From Pseudolysobacter sp964466115 (GTDB lineage: Bacteria; Pseudomonadota; Gammaproteobacteria; Xanthomonadales; Rhodanobacteraceae), in the NCBI GenBank assembly GCA_964466115.1, contig CAYXMH010000008.1:1-64000 (forward strand): 64,000 bases of DNA, given 5' to 3'. The position numbers and the translations under genes are program-made. The notes beneath the pieces were generated by a model. It was not told the origin of the DNA and did no database searches. It saw nothing but the letters and a program-made list of their open reading frames with translations. Shown piece by piece: positions 18,621-26,817 of this stretch. Positions within the stretch are counted from its first letter, which is position 1; each line of letters starts with the position of its first letter.

Positions 18621-19904
18621 TTAAGACTTCTTAGGAGCACCAACACGCCAGGCGACAGTGCCTTTGGGATTGTTGTACCAACCCGGATCGCGATAGTCCG
18701 CCGCCACCTGATCGCGAACCTTAACCACCGTAAACATACCACCCATCTCAAGCTTACCGAATGGCCCGACACCAGCCATCATCGGTAGCGTGTTTTCCGG
18801 ACCTTTCATATGGCCGGAATCGGTGTGCACTTGATGACTGGCCATGCCGTTTTCGCCCATCGCCATATAACCTGGCAACATCGAGCGAATCTGCTCTTCC
18901 AGCGGAGACTGATCGACGCCGAGCGTGTTAGGAACACCATGCCTCATCGCGTTCATGGTGTGATGCGACATGTGGCAGTGGAATGCCCAATCACCGGGTG
19001 TGGCGATAAATTCAATATCACGCGTCTGGCCGACACCAACAATTTCGGTAATTTCCGGCCGCCATAACGTCTTCGGCCATCGCCCGCCATCGGATCCGGT
19101 CACCCAGAATCGATGCCCGTGCAGGTGCATCGGATGATTCCACATCGACAAGTTACCCAAACGTATACGAACGCGCTGGCCGCTCTTAACGACCATCGGA
19201 TCAATTGCCGGAAACACTTTGCTGTTGAACGTCCATAGATCGAACTCGGTCATAATCGACGGATCGGGACGATAAGTGCCGGGATGCAAAGCCCAGTTGT
19301 GCAAAAGAATCACAAAGTCACGATCGATCGGTTCAAGCTCGCCGTCTTTCGGATGGATAATGAACATGCCCATCATACCGACCGCCATCTGCGTCATTTC
19401 ATCGGCGTGCGGATGGTACATATGCGTGCCATGTTGACGCAGCGTGAACTCGTAAGCATACGTCTGGCCGGGCTCAATATAAGGCTGCGATAGTCCACCA
19501 ACACCATCCATACCGCTCGGTAACAAAATGCCGTGCCAATGGATACTGGTATGTTCCGGCAACTTATTGGTTACCAAAAAACGCACGCGATCCCCTTCAA
19601 CGGCTTCAATCGTGGGACCCGGCGTTGAACCGTTATAACCCCAACATTTCGCCTTGCACCCCGGGGCAAATTCGTGTTCGATTTCTTCGGCGATCAAATG
19701 AAATTCCTTGACGCCATCTTTCATCACATACGGTAACGATCGACCATTGAGTGTCGTTACCGGAACGTAAGCGCGACCTGTGCTTGCCACAGCGTTGTTT
19801 GCCTCAACGGAAGTTTGCGCCTGCGCCGGGCGGATCAAACCGCCGAGCTTGGCCAAAGCAACACCGCCCGCGGTGAATAATAAATTGCGACGAGAGATTG
19901 TCAT
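18621..19904 (-). CDS. Tat-exported multicopper oxidase
   Basis: The 427-residue product has a twin-arginine signal (ISRRNLLFTAGG, cleavage near AQAQ), so it is exported folded. Copper sites are clear: HWHGILLPSGMDG and HGTHMYHPHADEM for types 2/3, and HPMHLHGHRF with FHCHMSHHTMNAM, which supplies the His-Cys-His bridge to type 1 copper. It probably oxidises toxic periplasmic Cu(I) to Cu(II). The Met/His-rich segment near the C-terminus (MLPGYMAMGENGMASHQVH, then GHMKG) may bind extra copper. The start codon overlaps the stop of the TolC-like gene by 4 bases. Confidence 0.88.
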   Translation of the reverse strand: MTISRRNLLFTAGGVALAKLGGLIRPAQAQTSVEANNAVASTGRAYVPVTTLNGRSLPYVMKDGVKEFHLIAEEIEHEFAPGCKAKCWGYNGSTPGPTIEAVEGDRVRFLVTNKLPEHTSIHWHGILLPSGMDGVGGLSQPYIEPGQTYAYEFTLRQHGTHMYHPHADEMTQMAVGMMGMFIIHPKDGELEPIDRDFVILLHNWALHPGTYRPDPSIMTEFDLWTFNSKVFPAIDPMVVKSGQRVRIRLGNLSMWNHPMHLHGHRFWVTGSDGGRWPKTLWRPEITEIVGVGQTRDIEFIATPGDWAFHCHMSHHTMNAMRHGVPNTLGVDQSPLEEQIRSMLPGYMAMGENGMASHQVHTDSGHMKGPENTLPMMAGVGPFGKLEMGGMFTVVKVRDQVAADYRDPGWYNNPKGTVAWRVGAPKKS

Positions 19905-21379
19905 GGCGCCTCTCCGTGTTGATCGTGGGTATCACCTTCAGGATGCGCGGGTTGCCTGCTCCGTTCCGGCGCTGGATGTAAAATCTCATCCGGGCCAATG
20001 GCCGCGTCCGTCACCGCGCTGTCACTGGGCAATTGCGCGCCAACGGCACGCATCAAATCGACCCGTGCCAGCCAATAATCGCGCACGGCTTCGATGTAAC
20101 CTTGATACGCATCGAATTCCTGTTGCTTGGTCAGCAGCAACTCGAACACGCCGGCCAGCATAAAATTAACCTCATCCTGAGTGCGCGCGACAATCGCTTC
20201 GCGCTGTGGAATCAGCGCGGCGCGGTAGGTTTGCGTAATGGCGCGGGCAGCGTTAACTCGATCTGCATTCAGCCGCACAGCGCTATCGATGTCCAATTGC
20301 AACGCTCGCAGCTGGGCGTAAGCATCGTCCAACCAAGCTCCGACGCGCGCGATCGCGCCTTGGCCTTGATTGAAGATCGGGACTTGCAAGGAAAGACTAG
20401 GGCCGTAGAGTTTGCTGCGATCCGTTTCACGCTCGCCATTAACACCGATATCAACCTTACCGAACCAGCGATAGCGTTTTGTGACGGCGAGCTTTTGTTC
20501 GAACAACGCCACTTCCTGCCGTGCCGCCGCCAAATCCAACCGCTGTTGATGCGCAAGGGCGATTAACGTATCGGCTGATTCGTCTTCGGTGAGCGGAACC
20601 GGGAGGCGCTCCGCCGCCTTCCAGTGACCATCCTCATCGAGTAACCCCATCATGCGGTTCAGCGTTGATCGCGCACGCATCACGTCGGTATTGGCGCGCG
20701 CCGATTCCAATCGCGCTTGCGTTGCCGTCACTTCGCGCAACTTGCATTCCAAGGCGCTGACATTGCCCGCTGAATAAAACTTCGCGGCAAGCTCGGCCGC
20801 CGTTTGCGCCGCTGTGGCCACCGCTGAACGCATCGCCACCACCTGCTGCGCACCAACGTAGGTGTAATACGCCGCGCGTGTATCACTGACCAGATTCAGT
20901 ATTGCCGCGCCGATCAACTGTTGCGTGCGCGCATACTCCATCGCCGCCAAGTGCTTGCGCGCCGACAACAACAACAGATCCGCAAAACTCGTACTAATGC
21001 CAGCATCGAGCTTCGCCGGGTCACCGGAGTGATGCAATGCGGTGATGAAAAACGCGGGGTTGCCGACGCGACTGGCTTCGTAGACATCGGCTTGCGCGAT
21101 ACCCAACCGCGCGTATTCCGACTGCATGCGCGGGTTTCGCAATAACGCAATCTGCACGGCTGCATCCGGCGTGAGCGGTTGCTGCAGCAAAGCCTGAACC
21201 TTCGCGGCCATCATTGCGGCACTCTCGCGGTCCGTGGCCAAACTCAATGTTATTCGGTTGCGCTGATCCACCAATGCCTGGATACCGGCCAGACCTTGTT
21301 CACGCGGCACGCTGGCGCATCCACTGAACGCACAAGGTATTGCAATGGCCAATAGGCAATGCAAAGAAAAAACTTTCAT
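19901..21379 (-). CDS. TolC/CusC-family outer-membrane efflux lipoprotein
   Basis: Translation from 21379 is preferred: GGAGG lies about 10 bases upstream and the start gives a lipoprotein signal (LLAIAIPCAFSGCASVP, lipobox FSGC). Longer frames add an unlikely leader. The 492-residue product shows the duplicated OEP helical pattern, for example AVQIALLRNPRMQSEYARLGIAQADVYEASR and LALAHQQRLDLAAARQEV-like helices. A His-rich tail (HPEGDTHDQHGEAP) may bind copper. It would form the outer-membrane exit duct of a copper efflux system; however, no CusB/CusA genes are adjacent. Confidence 0.82.
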   Translation of the reverse strand: MKVFSLHCLLAIAIPCAFSGCASVPREQGLAGIQALVDQRNRITLSLATDRESAAMMAAKVQALLQQPLTPDAAVQIALLRNPRMQSEYARLGIAQADVYEASRVGNPAFFITALHHSGDPAKLDAGISTSFADLLLLSARKHLAAMEYARTQQLIGAAILNLVSDTRAAYYTYVGAQQVVAMRSAVATAAQTAAELAAKFYSAGNVSALECKLREVTATQARLESARANTDVMRARSTLNRMMGLLDEDGHWKAAERLPVPLTEDESADTLIALAHQQRLDLAAARQEVALFEQKLAVTKRYRWFGKVDIGVNGERETDRSKLYGPSLSLQVPIFNQGQGAIARVGAWLDDAYAQLRALQLDIDSAVRLNADRVNAARAITQTYRAALIPQREAIVARTQDEVNFMLAGVFELLLTKQQEFDAYQGYIEAVRDYWLARVDLMRAVGAQLPSDSAVTDAAIGPDEILHPAPERSRQPAHPEGDTHDQHGEAP

Positions 21380-21478
21380 ATAAAGGGCCTCCACCGACCA
21401 TCTACCGCACGCATGCGTAATCACTGAATGCAATACGTAAATATTGTAATTACACTTATTTAAAATTAAATTTACGCG

Positions 21479-21502
21479 CCATTCCCGCAAAGACGGGAAC
21501 CC
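21479..21502. repeat. REP-like palindrome
   Basis: TTCCCG (21482-21487) and CGGGAA (21494-21499) form a hairpin around CAAAGA, within text resembling the common dispersed gammaproteobacterial unit ATTCCCGC...GCGGGAATCC. It lies in the spacer between the CopL-like and TolC-like genes and may trim or stabilise the mRNA. Confidence 0.45.
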
Positions 21503-21526
21503 GCGCTTGGATGCCACAATAGAGAA

Positions 21527-21898
21527 CTAAGCGATGGGTGGACGCAGCAAACGGCCGGGCAGGACGGCGGCGGGTTGCGGTAGGATAAAAATCGCGATGA
21601 ACCGTTGCGGAATAATGGGACGCATATCAAGAAACGTCGTTGGGATCGCAAACACATTCGCGCAACCGCAATGGCACACACCGCCAAAGCAGGGACAAGT
21701 GCCATGCCTTGATTGCGCGGTATCGAGCTGGGCCGCAATAGGATGGTGACAGTGCGATTCCATCGCTGGCGTGTGCAGCCTTACCGAAGGCTGCGCCATA
21801 CCTAACGGTGCGAGCGCGCCGTTTAGAACCAGAACGGCGGCAAGCACGTAACACAACCACGCGGGCAACGCTTTTGGGCGGGAGAACCGAATTCGCAT
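21527..21898 (-). CDS. copL: CopL/DUF2946-like small copper-responsive protein
   Basis: The 123-residue product has an N-terminal signal/anchor (WLCYVLAAVLVLNGALAPL). A metal-ligand-rich middle follows: MESHCHHPIAAQ, then GTCPCFGGVCHCGCA. It ends in RLLRPPIA, a pattern usual for CopL and DUF2946 proteins. In Xanthomonas, CopL is needed for copper-induced expression of the cop operon, in part as a leader; here it is likewise first in the copper operon. The His/Cys clusters could sense or bind periplasmic Cu. Sequence divergence in such short proteins makes the exact family call moderate. Confidence 0.65.
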   Translation of the reverse strand: MRIRFSRPKALPAWLCYVLAAVLVLNGALAPLGMAQPSVRLHTPAMESHCHHPIAAQLDTAQSRHGTCPCFGGVCHCGCANVFAIPTTFLDMRPIIPQRFIAIFILPQPAAVLPGRLLRPPIA

Positions 21899-22003
21899 GG
21901 TTTATAGACTGCGCCAGGTGGGTCGAACTTGCAACCGGGTATTACCTTAACACGCGCATTGAAGGCCCCTGCGCGGTTAACCCGCGATACCACAGTCCAC
22001 CGA

Positions 22004-23179
22004 TTAACCGGCGCAGGCGAGCAACGATTGGCAATGCCGCGCGATCACGATTTCCTCGTCCGTTGTTATCGCAAACACCTTCGTCGGCGCTTCACCGGAA
22101 AGGCACTGCGCATTCGCATCGTTGCCCGCAGAGTCAAGTGCGACGCCAAGAAACCCCAAACGCTCGCAAATTGCCGCGCGAATGTGTGGAGCCCGCGCAC
22201 CAATCCCGCCGCTGAATACCAAAGCATCCATCCCCCCGAGTACCGCCGCCAGCGCGCCGATTGCGCGCACGCACTGATGCACGAACAAATCGATGGCTTG
22301 TTGCGCTGTAAGCGCAGGGCTGGCGAGCAAATCGCGCATGTCCGAACTGATACCGGATACACCCTTTACGCCACTATCGTAATAAAGCAAATGCTCAATC
22401 TCACCAAAGCTCAACGCGTGCGAACGATGCAGGTGGAAGATCACGCCAGGATCAATCGCACCGCAGCGCGTGGCCATGGGCAATCCATCGAGCACCGAAA
22501 ACCCCATCGTGGAGTCAACACTGCGGCCAGCGCGAACCGCGCAGATGCTGGCGCCGCTGCCAAGGTGCGCCAACACCACCCGATGCGCATTAGGTGCAAG
22601 CGTGCGCAAACGTTCGCTTAAGTATTCAAACGATAGTCCGTGAAACCCGTAGCGCCTTACGCCGGCGTCGTAAAACTTGCGCGGCAGCGCCATGCGTTGT
22701 GCGCAATCATCCCAGCCGGCATGAAACGAGGTGTCAAAACAAGCGATTTGTGCAGCGCGCGGAAAGCGCGAATGCAACGCACGAATCGCCGCCAAATTGT
22801 GCGGCTGGTGCTGTGGCGCGAGTGGATCGAGTAATTCCAGCTCTTGCAATATGCCATCATCAACAACGACCGGTGTAGGAAACTGGTGGCCACCATGAAC
22901 GACACGATGGCCAATGGCGGAAAAAACCAGATGTGAAATACGATGCTCGATCCAATCCAGCGCAACACGCAGTGCATCGCTTGCGCTAGCAACACCGCTA
23001 GCGAGATCCTGTTCCGTTATAGACGGCACCGGTTCCATGTATTGCGCACGCAGATGCGGCGCACGGCCTAAGCCCGCAATCTCGCCTTTCGCCAACAATG
23101 CCAGGGCCGGCTCGTTACGGTACAACGCAAATTTCAGGCTCGACGAACCCGCATTGATGACAAGAATTGCCGCGTTCAT
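22004..23179 (-). CDS. ackA: Acetate kinase
   Basis: The 391-residue product begins ILVINAGSSSLKFALY, the ASKHA phosphate-1 motif of acetate kinases. It continues with GHRVVHGG, FDTSFHA, RYGFHGLSFEYL, HLGSGASICAV and TMGFSVLDGLPMATRCG, and ends with the adenosine motif FSGGIGARAPHIRA. It converts acetyl phosphate and ADP to acetate and ATP in the cytosol. It overlaps the phosphotransacetylase gene by 4 bases (ATGA), so the pair forms a complete acetate-producing ATP branch, useful under oxygen limitation. Confidence 0.95.
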   Translation of the reverse strand: MNAAILVINAGSSSLKFALYRNEPALALLAKGEIAGLGRAPHLRAQYMEPVPSITEQDLASGVASASDALRVALDWIEHRISHLVFSAIGHRVVHGGHQFPTPVVVDDGILQELELLDPLAPQHQPHNLAAIRALHSRFPRAAQIACFDTSFHAGWDDCAQRMALPRKFYDAGVRRYGFHGLSFEYLSERLRTLAPNAHRVVLAHLGSGASICAVRAGRSVDSTMGFSVLDGLPMATRCGAIDPGVIFHLHRSHALSFGEIEHLLYYDSGVKGVSGISSDMRDLLASPALTAQQAIDLFVHQCVRAIGALAAVLGGMDALVFSGGIGARAPHIRAAICERLGFLGVALDSAGNDANAQCLSGEAPTKVFAITTDEEIVIARHCQSLLACAG

Positions 23180-24171
23180 TCCACCGCCACAAGCTCGCTT
23201 GGCACTTGCGACTGCGTTAGCAACACGCCCAGTGCCACCGAGGCCAGCCGATTGCGCACGCTGTCGGCGCGGCTGGTCAACACGATCGGCAATCGCGCGC
23301 CTAGCACGATGCCGGCCGAATCGGCATCGGCCAAGAACGTAAGCTGCTTGACTAGGATATTGCCGGCTTCGATATCGGGAACCACGAGGATATCCGCCCG
23401 ACCGGCGACGTCCGAAACGATACCCTTGATGCGCACGGCCTGAGGGTCAACCGCACTGTCAAACGCAAGCGGGCCATCCAGTGTGCCGCCGGTGATCTGG
23501 CCGCGCTCGGCCATCTTGCACAGCGCGGCAGCGTCCAATGTAGATGCTATAGCCGGATTCACGGTTTCCACGGCAGAAAGGATTGCAACGCGCGGATGGG
23601 GGATGCCGATGCGATGCGCCAAATTAATCGCATTTTGCACAATATCGAATTTTTCGGCGAGAGTCGGGTTGATGTTGACCACAGCATCGGTGATGATCAA
23701 CGGACGCGGGTAGCTTGGCACCTCCATCACGAAGACGTGGCTTATCCGCCGCTCGGTTCGCAAGCCGGAATCCTTCGCGAGCACCGCGTGCAGCAATTCA
23801 TCGGTATGCAAACTGCCCTTCATCAGCGCGGCAACTTGGCCGGTGCGCGCCAACGCCACTGCGCTATCCGCCGATGCGTGGCTGTGTTGCGTGCCGATGA
23901 GCTCAATGCCGGACAGGTTCAGCGAACACTCTTTCGCCAAAGCGCGGATGCGCGCCTCCGGCCCCACCATCACCGGCTCGATCAATCCCGCATCGCGCGC
24001 CTCAAGTGCCGCTTCCAAAGCCTCGGCGCTGCACGGATGTACCACCGCCATGCGTACCGGCGGCAATTGCTTACAGGCCGCAAGCAACCGCTCGTAACCA
24101 CCGTGCACCCTGGGTTTTGCCGACAATCCCAGGGATGCATCGGCGGGAGATCGAAGCGCTACATCGTTCAT
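23176..24171 (-). CDS. pta: Phosphate acetyl/butyryltransferase
   Basis: The 331-residue product is a PTA/PTB-family enzyme. Recognisable text includes VHPCSAEALEAALEARDAGLIEPVMVGP, AALMKGSLHTDELLHAVL, ITDAVVNINPTLAEKFDIVQNAI, VAILSAVETVNPAI and DILVVPDIEAGNILVKQLTFLADADSAGIVLGA. It matches the phosphotransacetylase part of the 'bifunctional enoyl-CoA hydratase/phosphate acetyltransferase' annotation, but no MaoC hydratase domain is present. It transfers acetyl from acetyl-CoA to phosphate for AckA. Butyryl-CoA cannot be excluded as substrate. Confidence 0.9.
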   Translation of the reverse strand: MNDVALRSPADASLGLSAKPRVHGGYERLLAACKQLPPVRMAVVHPCSAEALEAALEARDAGLIEPVMVGPEARIRALAKECSLNLSGIELIGTQHSHASADSAVALARTGQVAALMKGSLHTDELLHAVLAKDSGLRTERRISHVFVMEVPSYPRPLIITDAVVNINPTLAEKFDIVQNAINLAHRIGIPHPRVAILSAVETVNPAIASTLDAAALCKMAERGQITGGTLDGPLAFDSAVDPQAVRIKGIVSDVAGRADILVVPDIEAGNILVKQLTFLADADSAGIVLGARLPIVLTSRADSVRNRLASVALGVLLTQSQVPSELVAVE

Positions 24172-24278
24172 AAGCAGTAAGCTCGCATTGAATCAACAAC
24201 CCCACCAGCGATGGCGTATTCTCCTTAGCCTGGCGCGGGCCGAAAAGCGATCCAAATTGCGGCTACCGCAAAAAAAGA

Positions 24279-24617
24279 TTACGCCTTGGCATTGTATCCG
24301 CTACACCAACCTTTCGCTGCAACGGCCTTATTCGGGAACAACTGACAACTGGCCCATGGCGTTTTGTCGGTGCCACCGAAGAACTTGCAATTCGAACACA
24401 ACTGACCGGCCTTATGACTCGGATATTTCGCCGCATCCACTTTGCTGGCATCCTCTTTGTAGCCCAGCGCTGCGCCCGTGGCGTCAGTTTCGGGCAGATG
24501 CGGCAGATCGTCGGCGCGTGCATGGCGCGGTAATGCAGTCGCCAAAATACCAAGCCCGGCGGCTGCGCTGCCCAACTTTAAGAATTCACGGCGTGATTTA
24601 AGAATGGTGTCGTTCAT
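24279..24617 (-). CDS. High-potential iron-sulfur protein (HiPIP)
   Basis: The 112-residue precursor has a Tat signal (SRREFLKLGSAAAGLGI, cleavage near HARA) and a mature part of about 77 residues. Four cysteines are spaced as in HiPIPs: CSNCKFF, WASCQLF and GWCSGY, with the final aromatic-rich loop. It would carry a [4Fe-4S]3+/2+ cluster and shuttle electrons in the periplasm, for example from a bc1 complex to a terminal oxidase or reductase. A single-gene transcript is likely; pta starts about 107 bases downstream. An FNR-like box lies 110 bases upstream. Confidence 0.92.
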   Translation of the reverse strand: MNDTILKSRREFLKLGSAAAGLGILATALPRHARADDLPHLPETDATGAALGYKEDASKVDAAKYPSHKAGQLCSNCKFFGGTDKTPWASCQLFPNKAVAAKGWCSGYNAKA

Positions 24618-24726
24618 TAGCTATGCTCCAAAGGATCTATAGAAAAATGGGTATTGTAACCACGATTTAATCATTCTCGCGGCTATTGCATTGCTATCAT
24701 TCTAATACATCGTTTGATCCATATAT

Positions 24727-24740
24727 CTGATCTGGATCAA
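24727..24740 (-). promoter_or_regulatory. FNR/ANR-like box upstream of HiPIP
   Basis: On the minus strand the site is TTGAT-CCAG-ATCAG, 9 of 10 defined FNR positions. It is 110 bases before the HiPIP ATG, compatible with a -41.5-type activator site if the leader is about 60 bases. Confidence 0.6.
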
Positions 24741-24785
24741 ATGATTCGCACGAATGCCCGGTAGGGCTTCTCCCAGAAAACCGCT

Positions 24786-26504
24786 TTATTGATGAGGCTT
24801 TATCAACCAAAGCCCAAAGTTAAATGGATAGGAACCCGGCGAATCGGTGCCACTGTATTCCGGTATGAAGGCTTGTGCTGCTAGTTGATTCATGATGCCG
24901 TATTGCCCGCCGGTCAACCGTGCTGCGGCGGTGATGCTCTCCCTGCTCACCGTGTTGTCAGCCAATAAAAACAAGTTGCCGCCAGGTAGCAACGCTCGAT
25001 AGCCATCCCGTAGCATGCCCTGCGCATTGCGGCCTTCGGGGAAAAACGCATACACACGCGAAACGGAATTTGCAGGCCAAGCCGATGAATGGCCAACTCC
25101 GCCGCGGTAGTTTGCAGGTAACGGCTGCTCCATCTGGGCTAGCCATTGACCGTCTTCAAAATGCTGCGGATTCCGCTCGATCGCGAAAACCAGTGCGTTG
25201 GGATTATTGCGCGCAATGGCAGGGGCACGCGGATTCACCCCGGAACCAAATTCAACGAACGGCCCGTTTCGTGATCCACCGCCAGCTGCGCCAAATCCCC
25301 CAACACCGGCGCGCACTCGTGATGTCACCGGGAATTGCCCACCATTTCCTGTGGTGTTTGCATGTGACACCGGCCTGGCGGAACCGCCCGCGAATGCGGC
25401 GCCAACCTGGGCCAGCACCGTCGTAAATTGGCGTATCGCAGCCGCACGCGCTGCGGCTGCGTACTGCAGTCCCAGTCTTGCCGCTCCCGCGGCAAGCGCT
25501 TCTCCCGCTAAGATGCCCCCGCCGATCCACGGGAGCGGGCCAGTCGTGCCGATGTCCTCTATCGAAGCCGGTCGCACCAATCGGCTACCGGGTTGCGTGC
25601 CGCCCGGTTGCAAGGTTCCCTGCTGAACGGCCAACGGAGTGAAGCCCGGCAATCGCCCATTCTCACGGTAATACCTTGCCCGCTCCCTGCTGTTCGGTTC
25701 GCCGTTGATGCATTCGCCAGGACTGGCTTGGCAGAACCCTCGGTTATCGGGTGGAGGAACCGGTGTCGGATGCTCGACCGCGTTGCCCGGCATCGATTGC
25801 AAGCCAGAAGGATCGTCATTCGCGATTGGATTCTCATCGAACGCAGCGTAAGGGTTAGCGTATGCCATGCTTGGTCGATAGCGAATCGGATCGCGGCTAT
25901 TCCAGCCACCGGTGCGCGGGTCGTAATCTCTCGCGCCAAAGCGATAGAAGCCAGTGCCGGTTAAATCGATGCGCCCGCCTTTGTAGGCGTACCACTCGTT
26001 GCTAAAGCCGTTGGTTCGGCTAGCGATCATCTGCCCGAACGGCGTGTAGTTCGCATACGCCGTGCTGACGTTGTGGCGTACCATGGTCGTATTGCCCAAT
26101 GCGTCGGATTCGACGATGGCGTCGTCACTCGGCCCAATCACCGTTTTGCGTTGGCTACTGACGTACCGACGCAGCGCTCGGCGCGTTAAATTACCGCGCT
26201 CGTCAAGCCGATACTCGATTTCCAAACCCGGAAACTCCGCATAGGCGACGGTGGGAGTAGTGCTGCCCGGCGCCTTGACGTATTGGAACGTCTGGTTCTG
26301 ATTTGCGTCGTAGACGTAACCACCGCCGTCATGGGTGTAGGCCTGGCCCAAAGGATCGTTGCCGTATTGGGCGGCGTTGGCAAAAGAAGGCAGCGAAGCC
26401 AACAGAGTCAACACAGCACGGGTTGCAAAGCGATGCCTCATGATCATGATCAGTCGAAGCAACGATTGCGATTGGTGTACGCGAAATCGAGGCAACTTGC
26501 ACAT
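24786..26504 (-). CDS. Secreted RHS-core protein with methyltransferase-like C-terminus
   Basis: The start at 26504 has TGGAG 7 bases upstream; the signal peptide hydrophobic core (RAVLTLLASLPSFANA) begins about 30 residues in, so a later ATG at 26447 is also possible. The protein (572 residues) holds a few YD-type repeats (YTHDGGGYVYDANQNQ, RLDERGNLTRR), the RHS-associated core (GTGFYRFGARDYDPRTGGWNSRDPI) and the boundary DDPSGL at about 231. After a Gly/Pro-rich linker and hydrophobic helices, the C-terminal part (from about 410) reads VEFGSGVNP...VFAIERNP...VSRVYAFFPEG...LLPGGNLFLLADN. This order of SAM-motif I, acidic beta2, beta4 and beta5 resembles class I methyltransferases, especially TrmB-like ones. 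It is probably a polymorphic-toxin tip; no cognate immunity gene is evident. Confidence 0.7.
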   Translation of the reverse strand: MCKLPRFRVHQSQSLLRLIMIMRHRFATRAVLTLLASLPSFANAAQYGNDPLGQAYTHDGGGYVYDANQNQTFQYVKAPGSTTPTVAYAEFPGLEIEYRLDERGNLTRRALRRYVSSQRKTVIGPSDDAIVESDALGNTTMVRHNVSTAYANYTPFGQMIASRTNGFSNEWYAYKGGRIDLTGTGFYRFGARDYDPRTGGWNSRDPIRYRPSMAYANPYAAFDENPIANDDPSGLQSMPGNAVEHPTPVPPPDNRGFCQASPGECINGEPNSRERARYYRENGRLPGFTPLAVQQGTLQPGGTQPGSRLVRPASIEDIGTTGPLPWIGGGILAGEALAAGAARLGLQYAAAARAAAIRQFTTVLAQVGAAFAGGSARPVSHANTTGNGGQFPVTSRVRAGVGGFGAAGGGSRNGPFVEFGSGVNPRAPAIARNNPNALVFAIERNPQHFEDGQWLAQMEQPLPANYRGGVGHSSAWPANSVSRVYAFFPEGRNAQGMLRDGYRALLPGGNLFLLADNTVSRESITAAARLTGGQYGIMNQLAAQAFIPEYSGTDSPGSYPFNFGLWLIKPHQ

Positions 26505-26817
26505 AACAGCTCCATTGAGAGTACCGAACACCGATCGCGGCGTTCATATACTTAATAGCGTGCAAGTGACCCCTCAACCGACATCAAAAATTGTCACAAA
26601 TTGCAAATTCTTTGAAAACCCACCTCGCCTTAACGAACCAGCGGTTTATCGCCCTAAAGACGCTCTTGGAAAGGAATGTTTTCCTGCACAATCCAAGGCA
26701 TTGCCCAGCAATAGGAGCGTAAAATTTTTAAGAGGCCTTTAATTTAGCTGAACACTTAGGTGTTCTATTAAAACACACCGCTATACTGCACCCATGGCAG
26801 ACTCGATGGAGCCGCAC
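26505..26817. other. Intergenic region between divergent RHS and tesB genes
   Basis: These 313 bases hold no convincing gene. A perfect hairpin GAACAC-TTAG-GTGTTC lies at 26750-26765, and TATACT at 26782-26787 could be the -10 element for tesB. A second imperfect hairpin (GGAAA...TTTCC) is near 26670. AT content is higher than in flanking genes. Confidence 0.4.

Noticed and set aside
21898..22003. CueR-type operator upstream of the copper operon
   Set aside because: A partial ACCTT half-site is visible, but no matching inverted half at the required spacing.
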